Assembly: GCA_019096065.1 (NCBI GenBank)
Contig: JAGUCH010000006.1
Location: 1,756,001-1,820,000, forward strand
DNA length: 64,000 nucleotides
Direction of reading: 5' to 3'
Origin: Paracyclopina nana
Lineage: Eukaryota > Arthropoda > Copepoda > Cyclopoida > Cyclopettidae
Shown: positions 49,903 to 60,700 of the stretch, one piece after another
Position numbering within the stretch: the stretch's first letter is position 1
How the letters are laid out: each line of letters starts with the position of its first letter
Program-made: the position numbers and the translations under genes
Notes under the pieces: generated by a model
What the model was told of the DNA's origin: nothing
The model's database searches: none
The model's input: only the letters and a program-made list of their open reading frames with translations

Positions 49903-51045
49903 ATGGGCTCATCGAGTGAGAGTTGGTGCAGACTTTGCACCACCTACTTGAACAATGACAATAATGTAACCTTATTTGACAAAGAAACGCCCCACATCGT
50001 GGTGGAGAAGCTGAGGCAATTCGTCAATTTGCCTGTAAGTCCACATGACAACCTTCCTCAAAAAGTGTGCCACAGCTGCGTCGTCAATCTCGACTTTTGC
50101 ATCCAATTCGTCGATCGATGTAGACGAGTCGCAGATCTGTTGCTGAGTGGTTCAAATCAAGACAATATCCATTCGCAATTGGCCTACCATTATCCCTATC
50201 TCTATGGCTCGTTGCAAAATACAGAGGCCAACTCGCAGACTGTTCCATTTCAACCTGGAGCCTTTTTTGGGCCCTCACAAAACATTCTCGAGTGCACGCC
50301 GACCGATGGGGAAAAAGTGGCCACAAATGACTCCAATAAGGTGGCCATGTTTCGCCATGATGTCAATGTGGATAACATGGTCGTAGAAGTGGAGCCCAAT
50401 GCAATCCTCACCCGTCCGAAGCTGCCAGCTCGGCCAAAAGTGGCTGAGAATGTAAATATGGACAAGAAATCGATCAAGGTCCGGAAGATATTGCCCAAAA
50501 ACTCGAGAAGCTCGGCCATGATCACGAACGCTCCTGACTTGCAAATCACCATACCGAATCCGAATGCAGTGAAAACGAGCAATCAAGAAGGCCAATACAT
50601 GATTCCTGTCACTCTCATTACTCCGTGTAAAACATGTAATGCGCAAATCAAAGCCTCCAGTGTGCAAGACATTCGCAATCACGTGTGCTCGAAAAAAGAC
50701 AAGAATGTTTTGTGCTCGGTAGAAGGCTGCGACAAAAAGTTTTTTTCGCAATTTACCCTGCGATACCATTTGAGGCATTACCACAAAATCGGCCAAATCT
50801 CCAACAAGGGGACGAAAACGAGTTCAGTTGAAAGGGGAGAAGTCACTCCAAACAATGCCAGTCCGCAGAAGAAATTTGTTTGTTCATGGCCCGAGTGTAC
50901 GAAGTCATATCGAGCGGAATCTTACTTAATAGAACACCACCGAAAGCACACTGGGGACAAGCCTTTCACGTGCTCCAACTGTGGCAAGGGATTTTCGCGA
51001 GTTCTCGATGTGAAGAAACACGAATTGCTTAAAGTATGCCATTAA
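49903..51045 (+). CDS. ZAD-domain C2H2 zinc-finger protein
   Basis: A probable DNA-binding transcription factor of 380 aa, encoded without introns. The N-terminal ZAD uses paired cysteines C9/C12 (WCRLC) and C56/C59 (VCHSC), with the VVEKLRQF and DFCIQFVDRCR helices expected for dimerisation. A long basic, low-complexity linker follows. The C-terminus has a CKTC-type motif, two clear C2H2 fingers (CSVEGC...HLRHYH and CSWPEC...HHRKH), a TGDKPF linker, and a final finger CSNCGKGFSRVLDVKKH ending in C or H at the very terminus. ZAD zinc fingers are typical of arthropods and evolve quickly, so no specific orthologue is named. The ATG is 4 nt after the RPA12 stop, in a GACAATGG context. Confidence 0.9.
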   Translation: MGSSSESWCRLCTTYLNNDNNVTLFDKETPHIVVEKLRQFVNLPVSPHDNLPQKVCHSCVVNLDFCIQFVDRCRRVADLLLSGSNQDNIHSQLAYHYPYLYGSLQNTEANSQTVPFQPGAFFGPSQNILECTPTDGEKVATNDSNKVAMFRHDVNVDNMVVEVEPNAILTRPKLPARPKVAENVNMDKKSIKVRKILPKNSRSSAMITNAPDLQITIPNPNAVKTSNQEGQYMIPVTLITPCKTCNAQIKASSVQDIRNHVCSKKDKNVLCSVEGCDKKFFSQFTLRYHLRHYHKIGQISNKGTKTSSVERGEVTPNNASPQKKFVCSWPECTKSYRAESYLIEHHRKHTGDKPFTCSNCGKGFSRVLDVKKHELLKVCH

Positions 51046-51050
51046 ATAAA
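51045..51050 (+). terminator. poly(A) signal closing the RPB11-RPA12-ZAD cluster
   Basis: AATAAA overlaps the last base of the ZAD gene TAA. It is the only AATAAA on this strand between the RPB11 start and this point, which favours one shared 3' end. Confidence 0.65.
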
Positions 51051-51123
51051 CTTCTTTTGCACTCTGTGGTCATTCTGAGTTATGGCTACTACATGTATTT
51101 TGCTGCACATGGTTTAAGGCAAG

Positions 51124-51614
51124 TTAAGAAGATTTCTTGGACACAATGAGGGGGCCAACATTGTCTCCAGTCACCTCATTGTGTTTATTGTGGGATCCAT
51201 CACAGTATGGGAACTTTGAGCTCTTCCAGCATCGGCAGAAAACACCCTGGAAGAACAATGAATTTTAGGATTATGGGCGATTAAATAATTGGTCCCTACC
51301 CTGTCGCCCATATCCTCGATGTCAATGGAATCCACAACTTTGGGGCTGTCCTTCTTGATGCAGTCATTGACTTGGGCAGGCTTGAATCCAGGAACCTTCT
51401 TCAGCTTGTCCTGAAGACAAGGACCAACGCCAGGGGCTGCCAAGAGGCCTTGAAGAGTCAAGTAGGACAGTCCACCCACAGCAGCTCCAAATGGGATTAA
51501 ACGGACCCAATCGCCAATGCCAAGGGAAAACCAGCCAAAAAACGAGTTGGGAATGGGTAAGTCCTTCAAATAGTTGGGCAGAGAAACACGAACGACGGTT
51601 GACACGGTCTCCAT
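51124..51614 (-). CDS. CISD2: CDGSH iron-sulfur domain protein CISD2-like
   Basis: CISD1/2 proteins (mitoNEET/NAF-1) are membrane-anchored 2Fe-2S proteins of mitochondria and ER involved in iron, redox and calcium homeostasis. Exons 51614-51300 and 51246-51124 give 145 aa in frame; the intron is 53 bp. The N-terminus has [12 protein letters not shown], as in CISD2, and a transmembrane segment near residues 36-60 ([19 protein letters not shown]). The cluster motif is complete: [16 protein letters not shown], the C-x-C-x(9)-C-D-G-S-H pattern, followed by [16 protein letters not shown]. The N-terminal layout favours CISD2 over CISD1. The stop faces the ZAD gene stop only 78 bp away, and a hAT-like element sits 115 bp upstream of its start. 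Confidence 0.93.
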
Positions 51615-51720
51615 GGTGAGCAGTTAAGCTTGAAATGCGATGAATAAGTATAGAAAATATTTCTTGTTGTTGTCAGCTAGTGTGTTATATATCTTCCTGT
51701 GTCTGTAGTGCAATCCAGTA

Positions 51721-51728
51721 CGTAGATG
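51721..51728. repeat. left 8-bp target-site duplication
   Basis: CGTAGATG abuts the left terminal inverted repeat and is repeated exactly at 52287-52294. Confidence 0.9.
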
Positions 51729-52286
51729 CAGAGTTATCAACGGATTTTTAGGCTTCCGACCACCTTTTTGGCCAAAAACGACCACTTTTGCAACCACCAT
51801 TTTTCAGGCTATTTCAAAAACGACCACTTTTCCGACCACCTACACAAAAACGGCCAAAACTCACACAATTTATGCATAAAATGTCCTTTTTTTATCTGCA
51901 AAGTCTTTTTGAGCAATGTTTGCTGTAAAAAATATGTCACTTAGGAAAATGTTTACAAGAAATCAGAATTTTTTTTTGATGTCGCATCTCTGAGCAAAAA
52001 AGTAGCCTTACTCATGAGAAGCTGTTTCTCATCTAATTTCATATTTCTATTGAGACCAATCTTATTTGCTAAGTTTATATATTTTAGATTACTTCCCAAA
52101 GGAAAAAATGTGCAATTTTAAATTGGAATTTTGGTCCTTTTTTGTCTAAAAGTGCCTATTTTTAGCTAGTTTTGGTCAGTTTCAAAAACGACCACTTTTC
52201 CGACCACCGACCACCAATTTTTTTTCCGACCAAAGTCAGTCAAAAACGACCACTTTGGTCGTTTCCGACCACCGTTGATAACTCTG
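51729..52286. mobile_element. nonautonomous hAT-like transposon (MITE), 558 bp
   Basis: Perfect 15-bp terminal inverted repeats, CAGAGTTATCAACGG at 51729-51743 and its complement at 52272-52286, are flanked by identical 8-bp duplications. An 8-bp duplication and CAGxG-type termini are hAT superfamily features. No transposase frame is present. The subterminal zones carry nine copies of CGACCAC, all in the same orientation: four at 51757-51839 and five at 52189-52272. None occurs in the AT-rich centre. These may be transposase-binding sites. Intact ends and exact duplications suggest a fairly recent insertion. Confidence 0.92.
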
Positions 52287-52294
52287 CGTAGATG
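52287..52294. repeat. right 8-bp target-site duplication
   Basis: Exact copy of CGTAGATG, directly following the right terminal inverted repeat. Confidence 0.9.
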
Positions 52295-53538
52295 TTCAAG
52301 CGTAGAATGCCCTGAGCCAATGAGAAGTGCTCAGGAAAAATGGAGTCGCATTTGAAACGAAGCGGGAATAGCTATCTATACATTGTAACTGTACGTAACC
52401 TATTTGCTAGAGCTATTACCGTTTCAGTTTTAGCTTATGTTGTATTGAGAAGAAATAAAATACATTTTGTAGAGAAAAGTGAGGAAAAGTCACGTATTCC
52501 TACCTAGAAAGGAAGTGTATTGATGCAGATTTCTATGAGGAACTGCACAAAATTGCTGTTTTTTTCCAAATTTTGTACTGTATGGGCTCAAAAGGAGATT
52601 TGCATTTATGTTGAACTACATTTTAAATTAACAAATTGCAGATTTTTGCTTTGTCTGACCTGAAAACAGCGAAATTCAACGTAACATCATTATTTGCCTT
52701 TTTACGTAGTTTGCAAAATATTTATTCATTGCCCTAAGACTTTTAATTTAGATCAGTTAACACAATTCTGATTACTAATTATTCTATGTACATCCGCAAA
52801 AAGAGCAGCCCTACATCAAAGTTTTTGCACATTACAATGAATACTTTGTTTTATGTCTTTTGGCAATCTTTCATGTTCTTATTGTTATAAGCATCGTACT
52901 TTGACTTTTACATTTAGATAAATATTTCGTAGTATACCATTGGGTGTTCTTTTATTTTCTTGATGCTGCCAATAGATAGCTCTTATCAATTTAGCGAGAG
53001 ATAAGATAAAAATGGAGGGAAAACACAAGCATATACGTGGGAAAAGTGCCCGGAGAGTGCAAAAGTTTTTCATAGCACAAGGAAAGCAACAAACTATCCC
53101 TCAAGATTATTTCCTCGTGAAATCTGTGCATATGGATGTGCTCATAAAAAAACGAGATTGCTCTGACGAAAAATTTTGTGATGAAAAAACGCACCTAAGT
53201 TTGAATAAAATCGACGATTAATCCGCTGAAATCCGGAGTAGGCCTTCGTACTGAAATATCAATGATGTCAGGGCCACAATTTCATGAGAGTGATTATTAT
53301 TTAGCCATTGAAATAAGTTATCAATGGCTACTAGAAGTTTGCATAGGACAATACGTAACGGTCACTGTCGCTATTTGGGTCTGTGGTGAAGCAGTTTGTA
53401 TTTGCGTAGAACGTGATATGTAGCATTTCTCATATCCTCATATGGCAGCAGATTAGATAAACATCATTTTCACACAGGGGAGCATCACATTTTTGTCGTT
53501 ACTGTTCGGATGCGCGCAGTACAACTTGAGTCGTCACA
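52295..53538. other. AT-rich region upstream of the ZIP gene
   Basis: No recognised gene. A basic 69-codon frame beginning with an ATG at 53012 has no visible domain or splice partners and I do not call it. The last 100 bp should be the ZIP 5' UTR and promoter. Confidence 0.5.
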
Positions 53539-54909
53539 ATGGATCCGACTCCAGTGAAGCTAATTTGTGCGGCCCTTATTTTCATTTTGAGTGTCGTCTT
53601 CGGATTCCTGCCGTTGGTGCTTTCTCGCAAATTTCCACTATTGTCCCACACCGATCCAAATTACAATAAAAAAGCCAGACGTAATGTGGCCAATGCATTT
53701 TTGCTCAATTTTGGTGGTGGAGTGTTGCTGGCAAATTGCTTCTGTCATTGGCTTCCGGAAGTCAGAGAGGGTAGGCAATACGAAAATTAGACTGTAATAA
53801 TAGCGCATAGCTTTTGTTGCTTTTATGCTTGCAGCCATAGAGGCAAAGGATATAGAGACTTTTGTGCCCCTCGCAGAAGTTATTACCTGTGCAGGCTTTT
53901 TTTTCGTCTGCTTTTTGGAAGAGCTCATCCATCATTGCATCCATCCGCGCAAGAAGAAGGAAAAACACAGAGGAAAAAATGAATCTCCGGAAGAAGAAGA
54001 AGCTGACGGAAAAGAATTTGAGAAGTATGACATTCGGCTGAAAGAAGCGGCTCATCACGAGGCCAACAAAGTTGAACATGAACAGGTCGCATTTGAGGTG
54101 AGTGACACAGCAGTAGAAGACGACAGCAGTGGAGAAAGGACAAAGTCGTTATTAAGGACAGCCTTCGTGGTCAGTGCATTGTCGTTTCACAGTGTCATCG
54201 AAGGATTGGCACTAACCATGGAAGAGGACACGTCCGGAGTTTGGATCAATTTTGCTGCGATTGCCATGCACAAGTTCGTGATTGCCTTCTCCTTGGGAGT
54301 TGAGCTGGTCTCGTCCAAGGTAGGAAAAAGCAACCATTCCTGCTAGAGGAAAACGAATTGTTATATGACTTTCTGTTATATGGACTATTTTTTTTGCACA
54401 GGCCACGAGAGGGCAATTTTTGGTCTCTATCGCCATATTTTCCTTGGCTCCTGTCATCGGGGTGGGCATAGGGATTGCATTGTCTGAATACAAGGCCGGA
54501 GAGGAAGCCTTTGATGAACTACCCTTAGATGTTATTCAAGGTAATTTTCATATTGAAGTCTAATGTATAATTTTATGTACAGCTTTCTTTTTCTTGTTGC
54601 AGCCATCGCTATTGGAACCGTTTTGTACGTCGTGTTTTTTGAGATTTTTCCAAAGGCCAAAGAAATTGGTGGGACTGGCTTCCAGCAAGTGATTTCCATG
54701 ACTGTGGGATTTGGAGCTTTTTTGCCATCACTAATGTTCCGTAAGAGGCATTTGAACACATAAATCACGACCGAGCGTATATACTACTATAAACTGCATT
54801 TTCTCATCGTTTAGATACGCATCACCACGATGATGAACACGGGTCACATTCCAACGAAACTTGTCATGACCAGCTGAATAGCACACAAGTTCCTTACTTT
54901 ACGGCATGA
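53539..54909 (+). CDS. SLC39A: ZIP family zinc transporter (SLC39A1/2/3-like)
   Basis: ZIP transporters move zinc or related divalent metals into the cytosol. Five exons (53539-53770, 53835-54319, 54402-54540, 54603-54740, 54815-54909) give 362 aa in frame with introns of 62-82 bp. The N-terminus is a membrane helix without a cleavable signal, as in the ZIP I/II subfamilies. The transport signature is intact: FHSVIEGLAL in helix 4 and HKFVIAFSLGVEL in helix 5. A long charged loop with HH and HEQ histidines lies between helices 3 and 4. The hydrophobic plan fits eight membrane segments, but the model ends unusually for the subfamily: after the last predicted helix there is a roughly 31-residue His/Asp-rich tail (THHHDDEHGSH) instead of a short extracellular end. 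The last exon rests on a TTTAG acceptor. A variant ATTAAA at 54969 may be the poly(A) signal. Confidence 0.9.
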
Positions 54910-55166
54910 TTGATATTCATTATGATGTAATAGTGCACCTATTTAGAAAAGCAGCGAATATGCGCAAAATTAAAGACGCTCACAATGTAGCATAGAATAT
55001 ACAAAACGAAGCCCCGAGCAAAAACTGTCAGACTTTTTTGCGTGACCTTATATCACTTTTGTCATGTCAAGGTGCTATACTGCTGCAGTGGGACACGACC
55101 ACCGAAGCAATATACCCTATACTATTTCAGTCAATCCTGAGCCTCAGAACACTAGACTCGTTAATA

Positions 55167-55584
55167 ATGGACGAAACTAACAGAGGAATCAAAAGATCCT
55201 CCAGCCATCTTGATATGGAAGAGCTCCCTGGTGACTCTGAGGCAAAAAGGGATCCCAAAATCAAGCCATCTCATTTTGAAGTGGGTGCTAGCTATTTCTG
55301 GTCATCTCAGGCCGACAAGCAAAGTAATGCTAATTTTAAACTAGGTGTTGGCTCTCTTGAGGCGAGTTATGCTCGCCACAGCCCACAAAAGGACCCAATC
55401 TGAGATTGAAAGGGCTGCAGAGTTAACCAGGGTGGAAAGAGAGCCGAGTACATTTCCTTCACGAGACCTTCACCACCAACAGCGTGAGACGACAGAAAGT
55501 TACACAAGTTCCTCTTTTGACGAGCATGAAGTCCTGGAAGAAGAGTGCTCGGATGCAGAGGAAGTGTTTGAAAAAGACTGCTAG
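55167..55584 (+). CDS. small unrecognised protein, exon structure ambiguous
   Basis: The ATG at 55167 opens a frame that can be read two ways. Unspliced, it gives 78 aa and stops at 55403. With a 65-bp intron (55281-55344; donor GAA|GTGGGT within the frame at 55281, acceptor AAACTAG) it continues in phase 0 to a TAG at 55582-55584 and encodes about 117 aa. The spliced product has a Ser-rich acidic N-terminus, a hydrophobic/basic helix (VLALLRRVMLATAHKR), then an acidic Ser/Glu-rich tail ending in EECSDAEEVFEKDC. I favour the spliced form because the intron length matches those nearby and the downstream frame has biased, protein-like composition. An initiator-like TCAGTC lies at 55127-55132. 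No family is recognised; this may be a small regulatory protein. Confidence 0.45.
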
Positions 55585-57727
55585 ATGGAAAAGATACTGC
55601 TGTGGAAGTATTCGATCTTGGGAAGAAGAATTGTCGAGGAAGAGCCTCTTCATTAGGCGTATAGAAGCTAATGCGAAAAACCGCGCTTAATCCGTGTTAA
55701 TCAATCCTTTCTGGCTCTTCTTCTTCGGGAGCGGCTGATGCGCTTTTACGAGCATAAATATAATAGTTAGAGCTATACAGAGCGCGACCACAAAGAACAA
55801 AGAAGGGCTTCTTGTTGTGCGTAAAATTTAGAGAATTTTTTATTTCATTCATATCTCATGCCAACTATAGGCATCAGGGCCGTCAGCCAAAGAGAATATT
55901 TATCTACAAAGATCATCCAATTTTCTTATGATTGCTCCTTGAAAGCTCGCGAAGCTACTTTCAGAAATTCTTTATTTCTCCGCGAAGAAGTAGTGGTATC
56001 CGCATGTATCCAAATCCAGCAAAGCAATATTCGGTCCGCTTTGAGAAATAAAACTGCTACAAAAACGAAGGTATAGCCACTTCAGTTACGACTAGTCTTT
56101 ATTGCTTTCAGAATCTTAGCAGCCTCGGCTTCTTTGCTTAGTTAGGTCCATCAAGAAGTTGAAGCAAGCTGATGATGAAAGGAAAACAAAGAATCGAAGG
56201 AACAAGCAAGCCCTTGTAGAATACAGAATCCCACTTTGCTGTTTTGGACACTTTATTTCGTGCTAGATTAATTTTTTTAAATCCTTCTAGGCTACAAAAA
56301 ACTTGCCTTTATCCCTTGGGCTATTTTATATGAGAAACTCGGAATAATCTTCTAAAGAGCCAATTAATGGCACCATGTTTGTTTGCCTCGCACATCACAA
56401 AGTGGTTTTTTTATTAAGATGGAAAAATGTTGGAAAGTTGGCAGTCTTCATTTCCACGGGGAAAGGTTTTTAAGGAGACTCTGAGAACGACTCGAAAGTG
56501 TTCTTTAACTGATGTATAAGGTGACTTTTTCTCTGCACACAATGCTACGTAAGCTAGTTTGTGCACTGGCCACAAAAATTGGCTGAATTTTGATGGAGAG
56601 GACTTGTGCGACGCCTTCGTTGGAGAATTTTCCCATTGAATTCTTTGTGGAAGATACTACCACTTCCTTACTCCCGAGCTTTCATCTCTCTAGATTTATC
56701 TTTTTTAAAGCACGGAGAGAGCCTTTGAATGTCGTCAGCAAAAGAAAAGATGAAAGGAAATATGAAGGCATTCTATTGCGATTTAGTATCACTTCATTCA
56801 CTTTGCCACGCTTATTGGTGGGAATATACGGATTCAAAATACGATTATGGGCTCTCTCCATTCGCCATGCACCTGAAGAAATGAAATAGGAGTGAAATTT
56901 TTTTAGCAGACTTTTTATTCGAAAGTAGTGGATTAAAAGGAGAACAGTTAATTTTACATAGAGTGGTTGATACAACACCTAAAGAGAATAACATTCATTC
57001 ACATTGAGTATACAATGTTAGATATACTACAATTAATGCAAGCTTGTGTAATCTCTCATATTGACGCCGAAATGGTTTTTCCCTTAATATTTCTAGTTGT
57101 GAATTGGTAGCAGTATATTTGAGTAGTGGGCTCACCTAAAGTTTGACCCGAAATCTTGCAAAATCATATAGTAGTAGTGGGCAAAAGTTGGCTGCAAACG
57201 TACTCCAAGTACGCGACAAATGGTAGTAAGTTATCTTGTTGCTTTCACAGACAAACGCGCGACTTGCTGCTGCACACGCGAGAAGAAAAGTTTTTGCGCA
57301 ACTCCTCCACGCGAGCAGCTCTCTAACGACTAAAGTTGTTTCCAAACTTGAATGGCAGATGGATCCACGAAAGATCTTTTTTCGGCTTGCCACATGACCG
57401 TCGTCGCAGTAAACGATTTTTTTGCTGCTCAAGAGGCCAAAAATTAACTACTATATACGGGCAACTTTGGATGAGCTCTTGTCTTCCCCTAGCTATGTGC
57501 AGCAGGAAATTATCCATATTGAGTGGGGCTGGTGCTAATTGCAACTTATGTTGCGCGCTAGTGGCTAATTCAGCCTTACAATAGTATTGTTATAAAGAGG
57601 GACGAGTAGTAGTATAGTAGTACAGTTATAGTATATATATCTATAGTGTATAAGTGCTGCTTTCAAATTTGAATATCGCGGCTGATTTGCTATTGCAGAA
57701 AAATTGCAACTATCAGCCTCGAACCAT
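55585..57727. other. noncoding region between two unrecognised genes
   Basis: No gene is supported. An AATAAA near 56046 could end the small gene at 55.2 kb. The segment nearest 57728 should hold the 3' UTR of the minus-strand gene. Confidence 0.5.
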
Positions 57728-60700
57728 TTAGGTCGACATTTGCACGCTCATCATGAGGTTGCAAAAAGGGCAATCAATATTTTCGCAACCGCATTGCACT
57801 GTCGAGTTGTTGGGTGCATTCATTGAGTTGACCACCAAATTGGCACCACCGCCTGAGCCATAAAGGGTATCTACTTCAAGATGACCTGATCGAATTTCCC
57901 CTGTGGTTGGGGCAACCACCCTGGAAATCTCGTTGGGATGGCGCGTTTGGCGTTTACGGCGAGAATCGCCCATTTGTTGCTGCTGATGCTGCACATGCGA
58001 GCCCCCCGCTGCATACTGCTGCTGTTGCTGTTGTTGTTGCTGCTGCAAAAGCTGTTGCTCGTAATTCATGGCTTCACGGTGGTGTCTCCTGCCTGAGCCA
58101 CCTCTTCGACCATTGTGGTTTTCGCCTCCAGCCTGAAAAATCATTAATCAAAATAATCGTTTAAATCCTTAGCAAAATAAAAACAGCAAAACTCTGTGAA
58201 TGCAAAGTAGTCAGTACAACAGTACGTCTTGTTGAAGTTCGATGTATTCATGTTTTTATTTGAGGAAATAGCTATTTTCTCGAGAGCCTTCTATTTGATG
58301 CAGAGGAATTAAAGAAGGCCGATTTTATGACAGCTTTTGCAGCGAGCAGATATCCTCATATTATTTTCTGCAATTTCATCTTATTTTTGCGATATGTTGG
58401 ATCAGCTTTCGCATGATCTGCGGTTTATTGCGAGCATTCGATTACAAGGGATATATTTTCGGTATCGGGGAAAGTGCAACTAGTGCCACTGTTGAATATG
58501 CATGTAGTGGCAGTGGAACATTTCAGAGGATTTTCTCCCTTTTATTTGGATATGACTTTCCCTAAGCCTAATAAACGATGTAACATCATATGGAAACACA
58601 TGAGAGATATTCGTATTCTTTTTGCAGCTCCTCTGGGTCTCTGAGTGCTTGAGAAGAAAGGACAAGGTCCCGAAGGAACTTATGGCTTAGAGGAGGCCTG
58701 AATTCAAAACCAATTGTGTGCCCCCTTTGATCCAACTGAGTTTAAAAGTAGGCTCAAGTTTGGTCACGATTTCAGCGAGAGTGGTTTTTCTTGTAACACG
58801 ATTTCATCACACTAGCCCGCACCAATGAATGCTGTTACAAGTACACACCACTTGCAAATGGAGTAAAAGCTTTTGTCTCCTTCTCATAATCATGCATACT
58901 GCAGGCGTACCAGACCAGAAAGACCTCAGGGTCAATATCGCTAAAAGTTATTGGAAAATAGCTGCTCAAGGAAAATGCTAGTATCACATGAAAGGTGGGT
59001 GGGAAGCTTGAATGAAAAAGGCCATAGAATGCTCCATTTCTTTGCTGTTATGAAAGGCGGCTTCCAAAATCGCCATGTAGAAAATAACCAGCAAACCATG
59101 TAGTATACCACAGCATTGTCTGTGCAAGGCAAACAAAGAAAAAAGAGATAAAGCTAGCTTCTTTAGCTTCTAAACGCTCTGTCAAGGAGAAGTATAGTTG
59201 AGTATATATGCTGTCATCTCCAAATACTTCCATGTCAGCTGTCATGTGATTTCTATTATTAAAACTATGCGTCTCATATCCAGCTGAGGAACTTTAGCTT
59301 TCTTTGTGTATATCCATGAAGCAGCTAATATCGGAAGCAGCTGGGGCTGTTTGGTGGTTGCTGGCAGTAACCTCATCTACACCTAAGATTAATAGTCTGA
59401 TAAAAGTCCAACTTTATTTGCTTGGCTATAAACCAGGCCCAGCTTACTGCGTTGCTGAATGAGCGTGGCACTGGCAGAAGAGTATGTTACAATTTGCTAC
59501 TTGTTTCCTTGGAAGCAAAGCAGTATTATGCACCTCGGCTGGTTGTTGCAAGAAAGTAAACAAAAGAAGGAGCTCGCTTTCACGCAAGAGCACCTCCACT
59601 TTTCTTCTCGAGTTCTCCAGATTCTAACTAACTTCATATATATGCTACTGAAGTAGCGTACCTTAGTCAAGCAGCAAAAGTCACCATTGAGTGTATTGGA
59701 CCTCGTTTCAGCTACTTCCAACTTCTAGCTTAATAAATACTGACGTATCCCCATTCTGGTTCGTTGAAGTGATCTTCCTTAGGGATACTAATTGAGCAAA
59801 GCTCTCTATTAGCATGAAAAATAAATAAAATAAAGAAGCTGATGAGCGCAGCAGTCCTTTGAAAGTTGTTCTTACGTATCCTGACCTAGAATACTGCTGC
59901 GTGGAGCTGGGAAAGATAAAATCATTCGATTACCTTAGAGCAAATGAGCTCCAACAACAATGAAAACGTGTAGCTCCATACATGTAGATTGTCCTGGATA
60001 GCTATACTGCCAACTACTTATTTTTGTATTGTGTTCACATATAATAGTATTAATCAGAAATCACAAACAATCTTTGTTTTGTGCGTTTTTGTGCATTAGC
60101 GTAAGCAAGCTATACGTGCATGTATCGCGCGTAGCGATAATAAAAGGCTTTTCACCTTTCATTATTTACAAGTTTTCGCTCACAAAAACTTCTGGTCAAA
60201 AGAAAGCTTTCCCAAAGTTCCATTCGCTCCCCTTCAGATTCGATAATCAGGAAAACAAACATCCTAGCTCATTTTTTGTGTACTTGTGCCTTTTGTTAAG
60301 CCCTATTCTTTGCCTGATAAAATTACTCAATTGATATAGAAGGTAATGAAATGCCAAGCGCAGTTTTTAAATAGAAGGGGCTCAAATATTGTTAAAGTGC
60401 TTTTTCTCATGGTGCCAACCTTTTTCGTGACCAAATCCAATAGGCTGGACAAAGAAAACTATTGCATAGTACGCATACGGCTGGCTTCTAATCACATATG
60501 CGCTTGTAAGTTTCTCTGTATCGCTGTTGCTGATAATTCTAGGGCCTGATTTTTAGACGCAGGCTAGAACAAAATAATTAATGGTCCTTTGTACACGCGG
60601 ATGAATGTCAATCAACGCCGCTAGGCAAACAATCAAACTGATTTAGAACCCATATAATAACCTTTGACGATCATTAACGAAGTTTTACTAGAAGAACTAC

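Noticed and set aside
53012-53221. Basic 69-codon frame in the region upstream of the ZIP gene
   Set aside because: It has an ATG but no recognisable domain, no poly(A) signal nearby and no splice partners; composition is what AT-rich DNA gives by chance.
55324-55344. A 21-bp intron in the small gene at 55.2 kb using the GTAATG donor
   Set aside because: Too short to be spliced; the 65-bp alternative is kept as the candidate.
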